From: Hylemonella gracilis | GTDB taxonomy: Bacteria > Pseudomonadota > Gammaproteobacteria > Burkholderiales > Burkholderiaceae_C | DNA: 64,000 nt | Reading direction: 5' to 3' | Assembly (NCBI RefSeq): GCF_004328645.1 | Contig: NZ_CP031395.1 | Coordinates: 1,079,501 to 1,143,500, forward strand | In this document: positions 38,342 through 48,538 of the stretch, one piece after another | Position numbering within the stretch: position 1 is the first letter of the stretch | Layout: each line of letters starts with the position of its first letter | Notes under the pieces: model-generated | Databases searched by the model: none | Seen by the model: only the letters and a program-made list of their open reading frames with translations | What the model was told of the DNA's origin: nothing | Translations under genes and position numbers: made by a program

Positions 38342-39066
38342 ACGACGTCCTGCTCAAGGCCAAAGGCCTCGCGGCCTGGTATGGCGCCGCGCAAATCCTG
38401 TTCGACGTCGACCTCGAAGTGCGGCGCGGGGAAGTCGTTGCGCTCATGGGGCGCAACGGCGCGGGCAAATCCACCACGCTCAAGGCCCTCATCGGCATGC
38501 TGGCACGCCGCCGCGGCTCGATCGAATTCATGGGCCATGACATTTCTCGTGGTGAACCGCACCATGCGGCGCGTCTGGGCCTCGGTTTCGTGCCGGAAGA
38601 CCGCCGCGTGTTCACCGACCTCACGGTGATGGAAAACCTCGAGGTCGGCAAGCAGGCCGCACGCCGCTGGCCCGATGGCAGTGCCGCGCCGCTGTGGGTG
38701 GCCGAACGCCTGTTCAAGCTCTTCCCCAACCTCGGTGAGATGCCCAACCGACCCGGTGGCCGCATGAGCGGTGGCGAGCAGCAGATGCTGACGGTCGCGC
38801 GCACGCTCATGGGCAACCCCTTTCTCGTGCTGCTGGACGAACCGTCCGAGGGCGTGGCGCCGGTCATCGTGGAGCAGATGGCGCAGATGATCCTCGAGCT
38901 CAAGTCGCAGGGCGTGAGCATCCTGCTGTCCGAGCAGAACATGCATTTCGCGGAGCTGGTGTCCGACCGGGCCTACGTGCTCGAGAAAGGCCAGATCCGC
39001 CACGAGGCCCCGATGACCGAGCTCGCCGCCAACGAGGAAGTGCGGCGGGCCTACCTCAGCGTCTGA
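38338..39066 (+). CDS. Branched-chain-type ABC transporter ATP-binding protein (LivF-like)
   Basis: A 242-residue ATPase with Walker A MGRNGAGKST, the FVPEDRRVFTDLTVMENL segment typical of LivF, signature MSGGEQQML, Walker B FLVLLDEPSEGVAP and the switch LSEQN. Its start overlaps the LivG-like stop by 4 nt. The TGA at its end is followed 30 bp later by the nicotinamidase start. Confidence 0.92.
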   Translation: MNDVLLKAKGLAAWYGAAQILFDVDLEVRRGEVVALMGRNGAGKSTTLKALIGMLARRRGSIEFMGHDISRGEPHHAARLGLGFVPEDRRVFTDLTVMENLEVGKQAARRWPDGSAAPLWVAERLFKLFPNLGEMPNRPGGRMSGGEQQMLTVARTLMGNPFLVLLDEPSEGVAPVIVEQMAQMILELKSQGVSILLSEQNMHFAELVSDRAYVLEKGQIRHEAPMTELAANEEVRRAYLSV

Positions 39067-39095
39067 TGGTTTTCTTCAACCCAGGAGCACACAGC

Positions 39096-39833
39096 ATGGA
39101 TACCCCGAATCTGATGAATCGCAGAAACCTGATCAAGGCCGCGGCCGCGCTGGGCGCGGTCGGTGGTCTCGGCGTGGCGGCGCCACTGATGGCCGCGGGC
39201 AAGATCAAACCCAAGGCGAACTCGGCGCTGATCGTGGTCGACGTGCAGAACTGCTTCGTCGACGGCGGAACGCTGCCGGTCAAGGGCGGCGCGGACGTGG
39301 TGCCTGTCATCAACGCCATGGCACCCGCCTTCGAGAACATCGTTGTCACGCAGGACTGGCACACCGAAGGCCATGCCTCGTTCGCGAGCACCTATGGCGG
39401 CAAGAAACCGTTCGAGACCACCCAACTGTCGTACGGCACCCAGGTGCTCTGGCCCGACCACTGCGTGCAGGGCTCCGACGATGCAGCGCTGCACGCGGGC
39501 CTGAAACTGCCGACGGCGCAGCTCATCATCCGCAAGGGATTCCACAAGAGCGTGGACAGCTATTCCGCCTTCGAGGAGGCCGACCGCAAGACCACCACGG
39601 GCCTGGTGGGCTACCTCAAGGCGCGGGGTATCAAGACGGTGTTCGTCACCGGTCTGGCCACCGATTTCTGCGTGGCCTGGACCGCGATGGACGCGCGCAA
39701 ACTCGGCTTCGAGGTCTACGTGATCGAGGACGCGACGCGCGCGATCGACCTCAACGGTTCGCTCGCCGCGGCCTGGAAGCAGATGCAGGCCCAAGGCGTC
39801 AAGCGCATACAGTCTGCCGACATCGCAGTCTGA
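39096..39833 (+). CDS. Nicotinamidase (isochorismatase family) with Tat-like signal
   Basis: A 245-residue hydrolase converting nicotinamide to nicotinate and ammonia. The catalytic set is visible: Asp in VVDVQNCF, Lys in IIRKGFHK and the nucleophile Cys in GLATDFCVAW. Metal ligands are in TQDWHTEGHASF, and WPDHCVQGS is a nicotinamidase hallmark. Residues 8-33 (NRRNLIKAAAALGAVGG, then a hydrophobic core ending LMAAG) look like a twin-arginine export signal, whereas usual PncA is cytoplasmic. The ATG at 39096 has AGGAG 9 nt upstream; the longer frame from 39066 lacks this. Periplasmic nicotinamide deamidation ahead of nicotinate import is the implied role. Confidence 0.87.
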   Translation: MDTPNLMNRRNLIKAAAALGAVGGLGVAAPLMAAGKIKPKANSALIVVDVQNCFVDGGTLPVKGGADVVPVINAMAPAFENIVVTQDWHTEGHASFASTYGGKKPFETTQLSYGTQVLWPDHCVQGSDDAALHAGLKLPTAQLIIRKGFHKSVDSYSAFEEADRKTTTGLVGYLKARGIKTVFVTGLATDFCVAWTAMDARKLGFEVYVIEDATRAIDLNGSLAAAWKQMQAQGVKRIQSADIAV

Positions 39834-39856
39834 ACGCGGGCCTGGGGTTTCTTTCG

Positions 39857-40357
39857 ATGCACGCCCCGGCACCGCCCCCACTCAGGCTGCGCGTCAATGG
39901 CGCGGTGCATGAGGTGGGGGCCGCGCCCACCGCGCCGCTGCTCGCGGTGCTGCGCAACGACCTGGGGCTCAACGGCCCCAAGTACGGCTGTGGCCTGGGT
40001 GAGTGTGGCGCCTGCACTGTGCTGATCGACGGCGTGGCGGCACGCGCCTGCGTCATTCCCGCCGGTGGCGTGGTGGGGCGGGAGATCACCTCGCTCGAAG
40101 GCCTGGGCACGCGCGCCATGCCGCACCCCGTGCAGCGGGCCTTCATCGACGAGCAGGCAGCGCAATGCGGCTATTGCCTCAACGGCATGGTCATGATGGC
40201 GGCGGCGCTGCTGGCGCGCGACCCGTGTGCCGATGAGGCCGCGATCCGCCGGGAACTGTCGGGCAATCTGTGCCGCTGTGGCACGCATGTGGAAATCGTG
40301 CGCGCCGTGCTGAGGGCGGCAACCAACGTCGCACCATCCGGAGCTCACACGCCATGA
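39857..40357 (+). CDS. nicA: Nicotinate hydroxylase small subunit, two [2Fe-2S] clusters
   Basis: A 166-residue member of the xanthine-oxidase-family iron-sulphur subunits. The plant-type cluster binds in GCGLGECGACTVLIDG plus a fourth Cys at ARAC. The second cluster uses CGYC and CRCG. It passes electrons from the molybdenum centre to the haem domain of the large subunit. Its stop overlaps the nicB start as ATGA, which indicates coupled synthesis. I name it by context with nicB; IorA and other small subunits look alike. Confidence 0.87.
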   Translation: MHAPAPPPLRLRVNGAVHEVGAAPTAPLLAVLRNDLGLNGPKYGCGLGECGACTVLIDGVAARACVIPAGGVVGREITSLEGLGTRAMPHPVQRAFIDEQAAQCGYCLNGMVMMAAALLARDPCADEAAIRRELSGNLCRCGTHVEIVRAVLRAATNVAPSGAHTP

Positions 40358-43300
40358 CGCGCCGCGCCGATGCGCCGTTGACGCGCGCCGACTTTCACGC
40401 AGCACGCGGTGTCCTGCTGGTCACCCGCCATCCACCGCCTCCGCCCGTGCCGGTGCCCGGGCAGCCGGCCGCCGTGCAGGCCAATCCGGCCGAGGGCGTC
40501 GAAATCCTTGTGGCAGTGTGGGACGACGGCAGCGTGACAGCGCTCCATGGACACGTGGACCTGGGCACCGGTATTCGCACGGCGCTCACGCAGATCGTGG
40601 CCGAAGAGCTGGACGTGCCGATGGACCGGGTGAACATGGTGCTGGGCGATACCACGCGCGCGCCCAACCAGGGCGCGACCATCGCGAGCGCGTCGATCCA
40701 GATCCATGCGGTGCCGCTCAGGCTGGCGGCTGCGCAGGCGCGGCACTGGTTGCTCGCGCGGGCTGGCGCGCAACTGCAGGCGGACCTTGCCGGCCTGGAC
40801 GTGCAGGAAGGCGTCGTGCGCGACCGGGCTACCGGGCGCTTGATCACCTACGGTGAACTCGTGGGTAAGGATCATGTCGAGCTGAGCCTGGATGCGCGGA
40901 CGGCCGTCAAGCCTCCCGCCGACTACACGCTCGTCGGCACCCCCGCGCCGCGCGTGGACCTGGTGGCCAAGGCCACCGGTGAACTGGTCTTCGTGCATGA
41001 CATGCGCGTGCCCGGCATGCTGCATGGCCGTGTCGTGCGGCCGCCGTACGCGGGCGCTGACCATGGGGACTTCATCGGCAACACGCTCGAGTCGGTGGAC
41101 GAATCGTCGATCGCGCATATTCCGGGCATCCGCGCGGTGGTGGTGATCCGCGATTTCGTCGGTGTTGTTGCCGAGCGCGAGGAAGATGCCGAGCAGGCCA
41201 TGCGCGAACTGCGCGTCGCCTGGAGATCCTGGCCGGGTCTGCCGCCGCTGGACGACCTCGCGCAGGCGCTGCGCACCCAGCCTTCCACGCCGCGGCGGCT
41301 GGTGGACGAGGGCGACGTCGACGCGGCGCTCGCGGGCGCGGCGCAGGCCATGCCGCGCACCTACGTCTGGCCATACCAGATGCATGCCTCGCTCGGTCCG
41401 TCGTGCGCGGTGGCCGACTGGCGCGCGGACGGCGAAGGCGGCGCGGCGCGCATGACCGTGTGGGCTGGCACGCAGAACCCGCACGTGCTGCGCGCCGACC
41501 TCGCGCGCCTGATGGGCATGCCCGACCTTTCGATCGACCTGATCCGCATGGAAGCCGCGGGCTGCTACGGTCGCAATTGTGCGGACGACGTCGCCGCGGA
41601 CGCCGCGCTGCTGTCGCGCGCTGCTGGCGCGCCGGTGCGGGTGCAGCTCACGCGTGAGCAGGAAAACGCCTGGGAACCCAAGGGCGCGGCGCAGCTGATG
41701 CAGGTGCGCGGCGGACTCAACGCGGACGGCTCGATCGCGGCCTATGACTTCGAGACCTCCTATCCCTCCAATGGTGCGCCCACGCTGGCCTTGCTGCTCA
41801 CGCGCGTCATCGAGCCGCTGGCGCAGGCCTACGAGATGGGCGACCGCACGGCGCGCCCGCCCTACACGCTGGACAACCTGCGCGTCACGGTCAACGACAT
41901 GGCGCCCATCGTGCGCGCATCCTGGCTGCGCGGCGTGTCCGCCCTGCCCAACAGCTTTGCGCACGAGTCCTACTTCGACGAACTGGCCACCGCCGCGGGT
42001 GAAGATCCGGTGGCTTTCCGCCTGCGGCATTTGCAGGACGCGCGCGCGGCGGAGCTGGTGCGTGCCACGGCCGAGCGCGCGGGCTGGCGTGTGCATACCG
42101 GGCCGAAGCAGGGGCCGCAGGCAGGTGGTGAGGGCGACATCGTCAGCGGCCAGGGCTTCGCCTATGCGCGCTACGTGCACAGCAAATGGCCAGGCTTCGG
42201 CGCCGCCTGGGCCGCGTGGGTGGCCGACGTGGACGTCAATCGCAGAACCGGCGAAGTACAGGTCCGGCGCGTGGTGGTGGGACATGATGCGGGCCTGCTC
42301 ATCAATCCCGCGGGCGTCGAGCACCAGGTGCATGGCAATGTGCTGCAGACGACGAGCCGTGCGCTCAAGGAACAGGTCGACTTTTCCGCGCCCGGGCGTC
42401 CGCTGGCGCAGCGGGGCAGCACGGTGCCCGTGCCGCAGGCGCCGCCGGTGCAGAACCTCGAATGGGGCGCTTATCCGATCCTGAGTTTTCGCGATGTGCC
42501 GGTGATTGAGGTCTTGCACATGCCGAGGCCGGACGAACCTTCGCTCGGTGCCGGTGAATCGGCGTCGGTGCCTGGCACGGCGGCTATCGCCAACGCCATC
42601 TTCGACGCGACGGGCGTGCGTCTGCGTCAGCCGCCGTTCACGCCGGAGACGGTGCGTGCGGCGCTGCAGTCTTCCGCTGAGCCGCAAGGCGGTGACGCGG
42701 GCGCGCAGGCGCGGCCGGCGCCTTGGCCGGCCTCGGGCGGGACTGGAACCGAGACTCGTTGGCCATGGGGCGCGATGCCGCCCCGAACGCGGGGCTGGCT
42801 GGCGCGAGGGCTGACGATGACGGCGGGCGTGCTCGGACTAGGTGCGGCACTGCTCGGCTGGCGGCCGGCCATCGCGCCGGTGGCGCCGTCAACTTCTTCA
42901 CCCTACAGCGCTGCCACGCTGGAAAAGGGCCGCCGGCTCGCCGCTGCCGGCGACTGCGCGGTCTGCCACACGCAGTCGGGCGGCACGGTCAACGCCGGAG
43001 GGCGCGCCCTGCGCACGCCTTTCGGCACGATCTACAGCACCAACCTCACACCCGACGTCGAGACGGGCATCGGTCTGTGGTCCTTCAGCGCCTTCCAGCG
43101 CGCGATGCGTGCAGGCATTTCCCGCGATGGCCGTCACCTCTACCCGGCGTTTCCGTACACCGCGTTCGCGAAGACGAGCGACGAGGATCTGGAAGCGCTG
43201 TACGCCTACCTGATGGCGCAGCCCGCCGTGCGCGCGCCCACGCCCTCGCCGGAACTGGCCTTCCCCTTCAACCTGCGTCCGTTGATGGCGGTCTGGAACG

Positions 43301-44094
43301 GCCTGTTCCACGACCCCGCGCCCTACCAGCCCGTGGCGACGCAGACGCCCGAATGGAACCGGGGGGCCTACCTCGTCAACGGGCTCGGGCACTGCAGCGC
43401 TTGCCATACGCCGCGCAATGCCTTCGGCGCCGAAAAAACCGGTGGGCCCGTCTGGCTGTCTGGCGCGTTCATCGACGGCTGGGAAGCCCCGGCGCTCACC
43501 GCGCTGTCGCGCGCGCCGATGCCCTGGACGAGGGAGGACCTCTACGCCTACCTGCACCAGGGCTACAGCCGCAACCACGGCACGGTCTCGGGGCCGATGG
43601 CACCGGTGATCGAGGGCTTGCAGGCCCTGCCGGAGACCGACATCCGCGCGATGGCGACCTACCTCGCCTCGTTCAATGTTCCAGCCGACGCCGAACCCGG
43701 CTCACTTTCGGGCCGCCAGGCCGCGGAGTGGGTGGCTGTGGCACAGGACAGCGCGCCCCTGGCCGGCGCCGGCCAGCGACTCTTCGACGGGGCCTGCGCG
43801 GCTTGCCACCACGATGGCCAGGGTCCCAGATTGCTGGGCGTGAATGTCCCGCTTGCGCTCAACAGCAATCTGCACAGTGACCACCCCGATAACTTGCTGC
43901 GCGTGATCCTCGACGGCATCCGCGCGCCGGCCGCGCGCGACATCGGGTTCATGCCGGGATTCCGCCATGCGTTCAGCGATGCGCAGCTTGCCGAACTGGC
44001 TGGGTACATGCGCGCGCGTTTCGCGCCGGACAAACCGGTCTGGCGCGATTTGCCGGCGCAGGTGGCCCGGCTGCGTCAACTGCCCCCGCACTGA
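40354..44094 (+). CDS. nicB: Nicotinate hydroxylase large subunit: molybdopterin domain fused to three c-type haem domains
   Basis: A 1246-residue protein. Residues 1-770 are a molybdopterin-cytosine-dinucleotide binding large subunit (aldehyde-oxidase family; GHVDLGTGIRTALTQIVAEEL near 68, QGATIASASIQI, LGAGESASVPGTAAIANAIFD near 732). After a Pro/Ala/Gly-rich linker and a membrane-like helix (about 818-838) come three haem motifs: CAVCH at 868, CSACH at 1014 and CAACH at 1148. This is the NicB layout of Pseudomonas putida, which hydroxylates nicotinate at C6 and sends electrons to the respiratory chain. The ATG at 40354 overlaps the nicA stop. It is the last gene of the operon. Confidence 0.9.
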   Translation: MTRRADAPLTRADFHAARGVLLVTRHPPPPPVPVPGQPAAVQANPAEGVEILVAVWDDGSVTALHGHVDLGTGIRTALTQIVAEELDVPMDRVNMVLGDTTRAPNQGATIASASIQIHAVPLRLAAAQARHWLLARAGAQLQADLAGLDVQEGVVRDRATGRLITYGELVGKDHVELSLDARTAVKPPADYTLVGTPAPRVDLVAKATGELVFVHDMRVPGMLHGRVVRPPYAGADHGDFIGNTLESVDESSIAHIPGIRAVVVIRDFVGVVAEREEDAEQAMRELRVAWRSWPGLPPLDDLAQALRTQPSTPRRLVDEGDVDAALAGAAQAMPRTYVWPYQMHASLGPSCAVADWRADGEGGAARMTVWAGTQNPHVLRADLARLMGMPDLSIDLIRMEAAGCYGRNCADDVAADAALLSRAAGAPVRVQLTREQENAWEPKGAAQLMQVRGGLNADGSIAAYDFETSYPSNGAPTLALLLTRVIEPLAQAYEMGDRTARPPYTLDNLRVTVNDMAPIVRASWLRGVSALPNSFAHESYFDELATAAGEDPVAFRLRHLQDARAAELVRATAERAGWRVHTGPKQGPQAGGEGDIVSGQGFAYARYVHSKWPGFGAAWAAWVADVDVNRRTGEVQVRRVVVGHDAGLLINPAGVEHQVHGNVLQTTSRALKEQVDFSAPGRPLAQRGSTVPVPQAPPVQNLEWGAYPILSFRDVPVIEVLHMPRPDEPSLGAGESASVPGTAAIANAIFDATGVRLRQPPFTPETVRAALQSSAEPQGGDAGAQARPAPWPASGGTGTETRWPWGAMPPRTRGWLARGLTMTAGVLGLGAALLGWRPAIAPVAPSTSSPYSAATLEKGRRLAAAGDCAVCHTQSGGTVNAGGRALRTPFGTIYSTNLTPDVETGIGLWSFSAFQRAMRAGISRDGRHLYPAFPYTAFAKTSDEDLEALYAYLMAQPAVRAPTPSPELAFPFNLRPLMAVWNGLFHDPAPYQPVATQTPEWNRGAYLVNGLGHCSACHTPRNAFGAEKTGGPVWLSGAFIDGWEAPALTALSRAPMPWTREDLYAYLHQGYSRNHGTVSGPMAPVIEGLQALPETDIRAMATYLASFNVPADAEPGSLSGRQAAEWVAVAQDSAPLAGAGQRLFDGACAACHHDGQGPRLLGVNVPLALNSNLHSDHPDNLLRVILDGIRAPAARDIGFMPGFRHAFSDAQLAELAGYMRARFAPDKPVWRDLPAQVARLRQLPPH

Positions 44095-44102
44095 CGCCGT
44101 GC

Positions 44103-44531
44103 TCAACGCTCCGGCGCCTTGTCCTGTACTTGCGCGTGCAGGGCCGCGATCACGTCGCGCACGGTCTTGCGGGCCTCGGGCGACAGGGCCTGGTAGCGCT
44201 TGAGCATCTCGCGGTCCTGCATGGACAACTCGCCCCAGGGCGCGGCGGGCTCACGCACGGCGCGCGCGTTGCCGCCCTCGACGCCGAAGCGCAACTCGTC
44301 GGGGCTGACCTGCAGCCAGTCGGCCAGCACGCGCAGCTTGTCCTGCATGGGGATGGACACGCCCAGCAGCCAGTTGCGCGCCGTGTGCGGGGTGATGCTG
44401 CGGCCCCAGTAGCGCAGGTTGAATTCATTGGCGACGACCGTGGGTGAGGGCTTGACGCCGATGGCCGCAAGGGCCTGACGCAGGCGAGTTGCAAAGGCCT
44501 GGGCTTCGGTGGCGTGGGTGGCTGGGGCCAT
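44103..44531 (-). CDS. Small helix-turn-helix (XRE-like) regulator
   Basis: A 142-residue DNA-binding protein. Residues 12-75 form a lambda-repressor-like helix-turn-helix (FATRLRQALAAIGVKPSPTVVANEFN, then ITPHTARNWLLGVSIPMQDKLRVLADWL, in parts). The rest is charged and helical, with SPEARKTVRDVIAALHAQ. It is convergent with nicB (8 bp between ends) and divergent from the GGDEF gene. Two short palindromes lie just upstream of its start and suggest autoregulation. Confidence 0.78.
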   Translation of the reverse strand: MAPATHATEAQAFATRLRQALAAIGVKPSPTVVANEFNLRYWGRSITPHTARNWLLGVSIPMQDKLRVLADWLQVSPDELRFGVEGGNARAVREPAAPWGELSMQDREMLKRYQALSPEARKTVRDVIAALHAQVQDKAPER

Positions 44532-44576
44532 GCCGCGAACGGTAGAAGGAAGGCCTCTTTGAAAATCTATTTTTAA

Positions 44577-44602
44577 TCACAAAAATTGTGATAGTTGATC
44601 AA
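44577..44602. promoter_or_regulatory. Two palindromes in the XRE/GGDEF divergent region
   Basis: TCACAA (44577-44582) and TTGTGA (44586-44591) flank AAA, and a perfect TTGATCAA follows at 44595-44602. They are 46-71 bp upstream of the XRE gene start in AT-rich sequence, a position suited to repressor binding. Confidence 0.45.
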
Positions 44603-44682
44603 TAATTCATCGAAAGCCAATCAGCGCGGGACTTGGCGTACTCAGGTAATAGGGGGCAGGACGTTATAGGGAAGGAAACCCG

Positions 44683-46110
44683 ATGTGGAATCAGCAGCAG
44701 GCCGAAGCGGGCGACATGAGGGCCCTCGAAGAGCGGGAAGCCCGGCGGGTCCGTGAGACGCGGCCGTGGCGGCTACCTCGCTGGCGCTCCGATGCGGCGG
44801 TGCGCGAGGCCGTGGCCCTGGCCGTCAGGCAGGTGGGTGCCCAGCTGCTGGAGGATTTCTACCAGGTGCTGCGCGCCCGCGTCGATCTGGATGGGCTGAT
44901 GCCGCCCGATGCCCGGCGGCGCCTGAACAGCCTGGCTTGGCGCTGGCTGGAGCGGGTGACAGAGGTCGAACAGCCCTGGTTTGACGCCGCCGTCGGTGAT
45001 TTGCTGCGGCGCATGGGCGAGCTGTGCTGGCGCCATCGTGTGCCGATGGACGTGGTGTCAGCGGGGGTGTCCCAGTTGGGGCATGGCATCGCGGCGCAAT
45101 TGCTGGATTCCTCCCTGAAGCGGCGCGACATGCTGGCTGCGGGCCACTATGTCGGCAGCCTCGCGCATCTGGCGCAGGAGCGCCTGGCCGCCGCCTACTC
45201 CCGCAGGGAGGAGCGGGGCATGCGCGCGGCGGAGGCGCGGGGGCTGTTCGCGCTCGGCCAGAACATGGCCATGGAGCGGGAGCGCCAGCAGGCCGCGCTG
45301 CTGGACTGGGCGCTCCGCCTGACGCGCCAGGTGCTCCTGTCCGCGCCACGCTGGCTCGTGCCGCTGGAGTCCTCGCCCCTGGGGCTGTGGCTGCGGCACA
45401 AGGCGCCGCATCTTTTTGATGACGCGGCGGAACTGGCCCGTGTCGCGCAGGCGCTCCAACGCGTGGACCGCGAACTCCTGCCGCTGCTGCAAACCACGCC
45501 CTCCGGCATGCCCGCCTTGCAGCAGGCCCTGGCGCAACTCGATTTGGCGCTGGACGAGATCCGTTTCCATCTGGCCGACCTGTTCGAGCGCACCCTGATG
45601 TTGGAAGCCGGCCGTGACGCGTTGACGCAACTGCTGAACCGGCGTTTCCTGTCGACCGTGCTGAACCGGCAGATCCAGCTGCAAAAGGCGGGCCGCAGCC
45701 CCGGCTTCGCTGTCCTGGTGCTGGACATCGACCATTTCAAGTCCGTCAATGACCGCCACGGGCACGACGTGGGCGACCAGGTGCTGCAGCAGGCGGCGCG
45801 GCTGATCGTCCAGCATGTCCGCACAGGCGATTTCGTCTTCCGTTACGGCGGCGAGGAGATGCTGGTGGTGCTGACCGGCGTCCAGGCTGGGGAGGCCTTG
45901 AAGGTGGCCGAGCACATCCGCCACCGTTTCGAGGCCACGCCGCTGGCCCTCGGACAGGACCTGTCGCTGGACCTGACGGTGAGCATCGGGGTGGTGGACC
46001 ACGATGGCCTGGCCGATCCTCAGCGCCTGATCAAGCGGGCCGATGCGGCGCTGTACGAGGCCAAGCGGGCGGGGCGCAACCGCTGCTGGCTGGCCCCGCC
46101 CGAGGCTTGA
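44683..46110 (+). CDS. Diguanylate cyclase with globin-like N-terminal sensor
   Basis: A 475-residue cytoplasmic enzyme that makes cyclic di-GMP. The GGDEF domain (about 305-470) has DALTQLLNRRFL, LDIDHFKSVNDRHGHDVGD and the active-site loop YGGEEML (GGEE, functional variant). No RxxD inhibitory site is evident five residues before it. Residues 35-180 resemble a globin-coupled sensor, and the F-helix segment reads RRMGELCWRHRVP. The usual haem-ligand His position appears to hold Cys115. Residues 185-300 are the helical transmitter typical of DosC relatives. A good ribosome site (AAGGAAA) precedes the ATG. Confidence 0.87.
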   Translation: MWNQQQAEAGDMRALEEREARRVRETRPWRLPRWRSDAAVREAVALAVRQVGAQLLEDFYQVLRARVDLDGLMPPDARRRLNSLAWRWLERVTEVEQPWFDAAVGDLLRRMGELCWRHRVPMDVVSAGVSQLGHGIAAQLLDSSLKRRDMLAAGHYVGSLAHLAQERLAAAYSRREERGMRAAEARGLFALGQNMAMERERQQAALLDWALRLTRQVLLSAPRWLVPLESSPLGLWLRHKAPHLFDDAAELARVAQALQRVDRELLPLLQTTPSGMPALQQALAQLDLALDEIRFHLADLFERTLMLEAGRDALTQLLNRRFLSTVLNRQIQLQKAGRSPGFAVLVLDIDHFKSVNDRHGHDVGDQVLQQAARLIVQHVRTGDFVFRYGGEEMLVVLTGVQAGEALKVAEHIRHRFEATPLALGQDLSLDLTVSIGVVDHDGLADPQRLIKRADAALYEAKRAGRNRCWLAPPEA

Positions 46111-46152
46111 AATCCAGACCCGGGATCGGATGGCGTTTGTCTGCCCGCGCGT

Positions 46153-46158
46153 TACAAT
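46153..46158 (+). promoter_or_regulatory. Putative -10 box for the SAH riboswitch-ahcY transcript
   Basis: TACAAT lies about 10 bp before the first conserved block of the riboswitch, which fits a transcript beginning at the aptamer. No good -35 box is visible at 16-18 bp upstream. Confidence 0.4.
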
Positions 46159-46165
46159 CTCCGCC

Positions 46166-46265
46166 GTTCGAGGAGCGTTGCAGCCCTTGCGCCTGCCTTG
46201 CAGGCCCAGTGGTGAGGCTCGAACCCCAGGGCGGCAGGCCCTGCCTTCCAACTGCGCTCACCCAC
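46166..46265 (+). ncRNA. S-adenosylhomocysteine (SAH) riboswitch
   Basis: Three conserved blocks of the SAH aptamer are present in order: GAGGAGCGTTGC (46170-46181), AGGCTCGAA (46215-46223) and GCGCTCAC (46254-46261). GAGCG of the first can pair with CGCTC of the last, and CGAG with CTCG forms the pseudoknot. The variable insert is a hairpin-rich stretch. This motif is typical before ahcY in beta-proteobacteria and turns expression on when SAH accumulates. About 77 nt separate it from the ahcY start. Confidence 0.9.
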
Positions 46266-46342
46266 CGGTCGTCGTGAGGTGAGGTCTTTCCCGCGCACGG
46301 CAACTCCGGTGGTGTTCAACCGCTACAGCCTTGGAGTTCACC

Positions 46343-47769
<1,427 letters not shown>

Positions 47770-47770
<1 letters not shown>

Positions 47771-48531
47771 TGCGCATCGACCAGCTCCTGGTCCAGCGTC
47801 AACTCGCCAGCACCCGCTCACAGGCTCAGCGCCTGATTGCGGGTGGGGTGGAATGGCGGCAGGGCGAAGCATGGAAGCGCGTCGCCAAGAATGGGGACGA
47901 GGTGCCCGACAGTGCGGAGTTGCGCCTGCTGGACGATACCGAGGCGCGGTATGTCTCGCGAGGCGGCCTCAAGCTGGAAGCGGCGCTCCGACAAGTCGGC
48001 CTGTCGGTGCAGGGACTGCACTGCCTCGACGTCGGTCAGTCCACCGGCGGGTTCACCGACTGTCTGCTGAAGGCGGGTGCCACGCGGGTGGTGGGCCTGG
48101 ATGTGGGGCAGGCGCAACTGCATGCGAGCCTGCGCGAGGACCCGCGGGTGCTTTGCGTTGAAGGGCTCAATGCCCGCGACGCGGCTGCGGTGGCGCAAGC
48201 GCTGGAAGGTGAGGTGCCGGAGGGTGGCTTCGACCTCCTGGTGGCTGACCTCTCTTTCATCTCACAGACCCTGGTGCTGCCGGCGGTGGTGCCCTGGCTC
48301 AAGAGCGGCGGGCATCTGCTGACCCTGGTCAAGCCGCAGTTCGAGTTGCAGCCGGGCCAGGTGGGCAAGGGAGGCATCGTGCGCGATGCCGCCATGTACC
48401 CCTTGATCGAGCAACGCCTGCGTGATGCCTGCGCGTCCTTGGGGCTGGCCGTGCAACGCTGGTTCGACTCCCCCATCGAAGGTGGCGACGGGAACCGCGA
48501 ATTCTTCATTCACGCGATCAAATCACCGTGA
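47770..48531 (+). CDS. tlyA: TlyA-family rRNA 2'-O-methyltransferase
   Basis: A 253-residue protein. An S4 RNA-binding domain (MRIDQLLVQRQLASTRSQAQ, residues 1-60) precedes an FtsJ-type SAM methyltransferase with DVGQSTGGFTDCLLKAGA and the PQFELQPGQVGKGGIV segment. In mycobacteria TlyA methylates ribosomal RNA cytidines. Its start shares one base with the ahcY stop (TGATG), so the two are translationally coupled. Such genes are sometimes annotated as haemolysin A, a misnomer. Confidence 0.9.
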
Positions 48532-48538
48532 GGCTCGC

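Noticed and set aside
40345..42687. 780-codon open frame on the minus strand opposite nicB
   Set aside because: It is antisense to an excellent molybdopterin protein, His/Arg/Gly-rich, with no domain. Long shadow frames are expected in GC-rich DNA.
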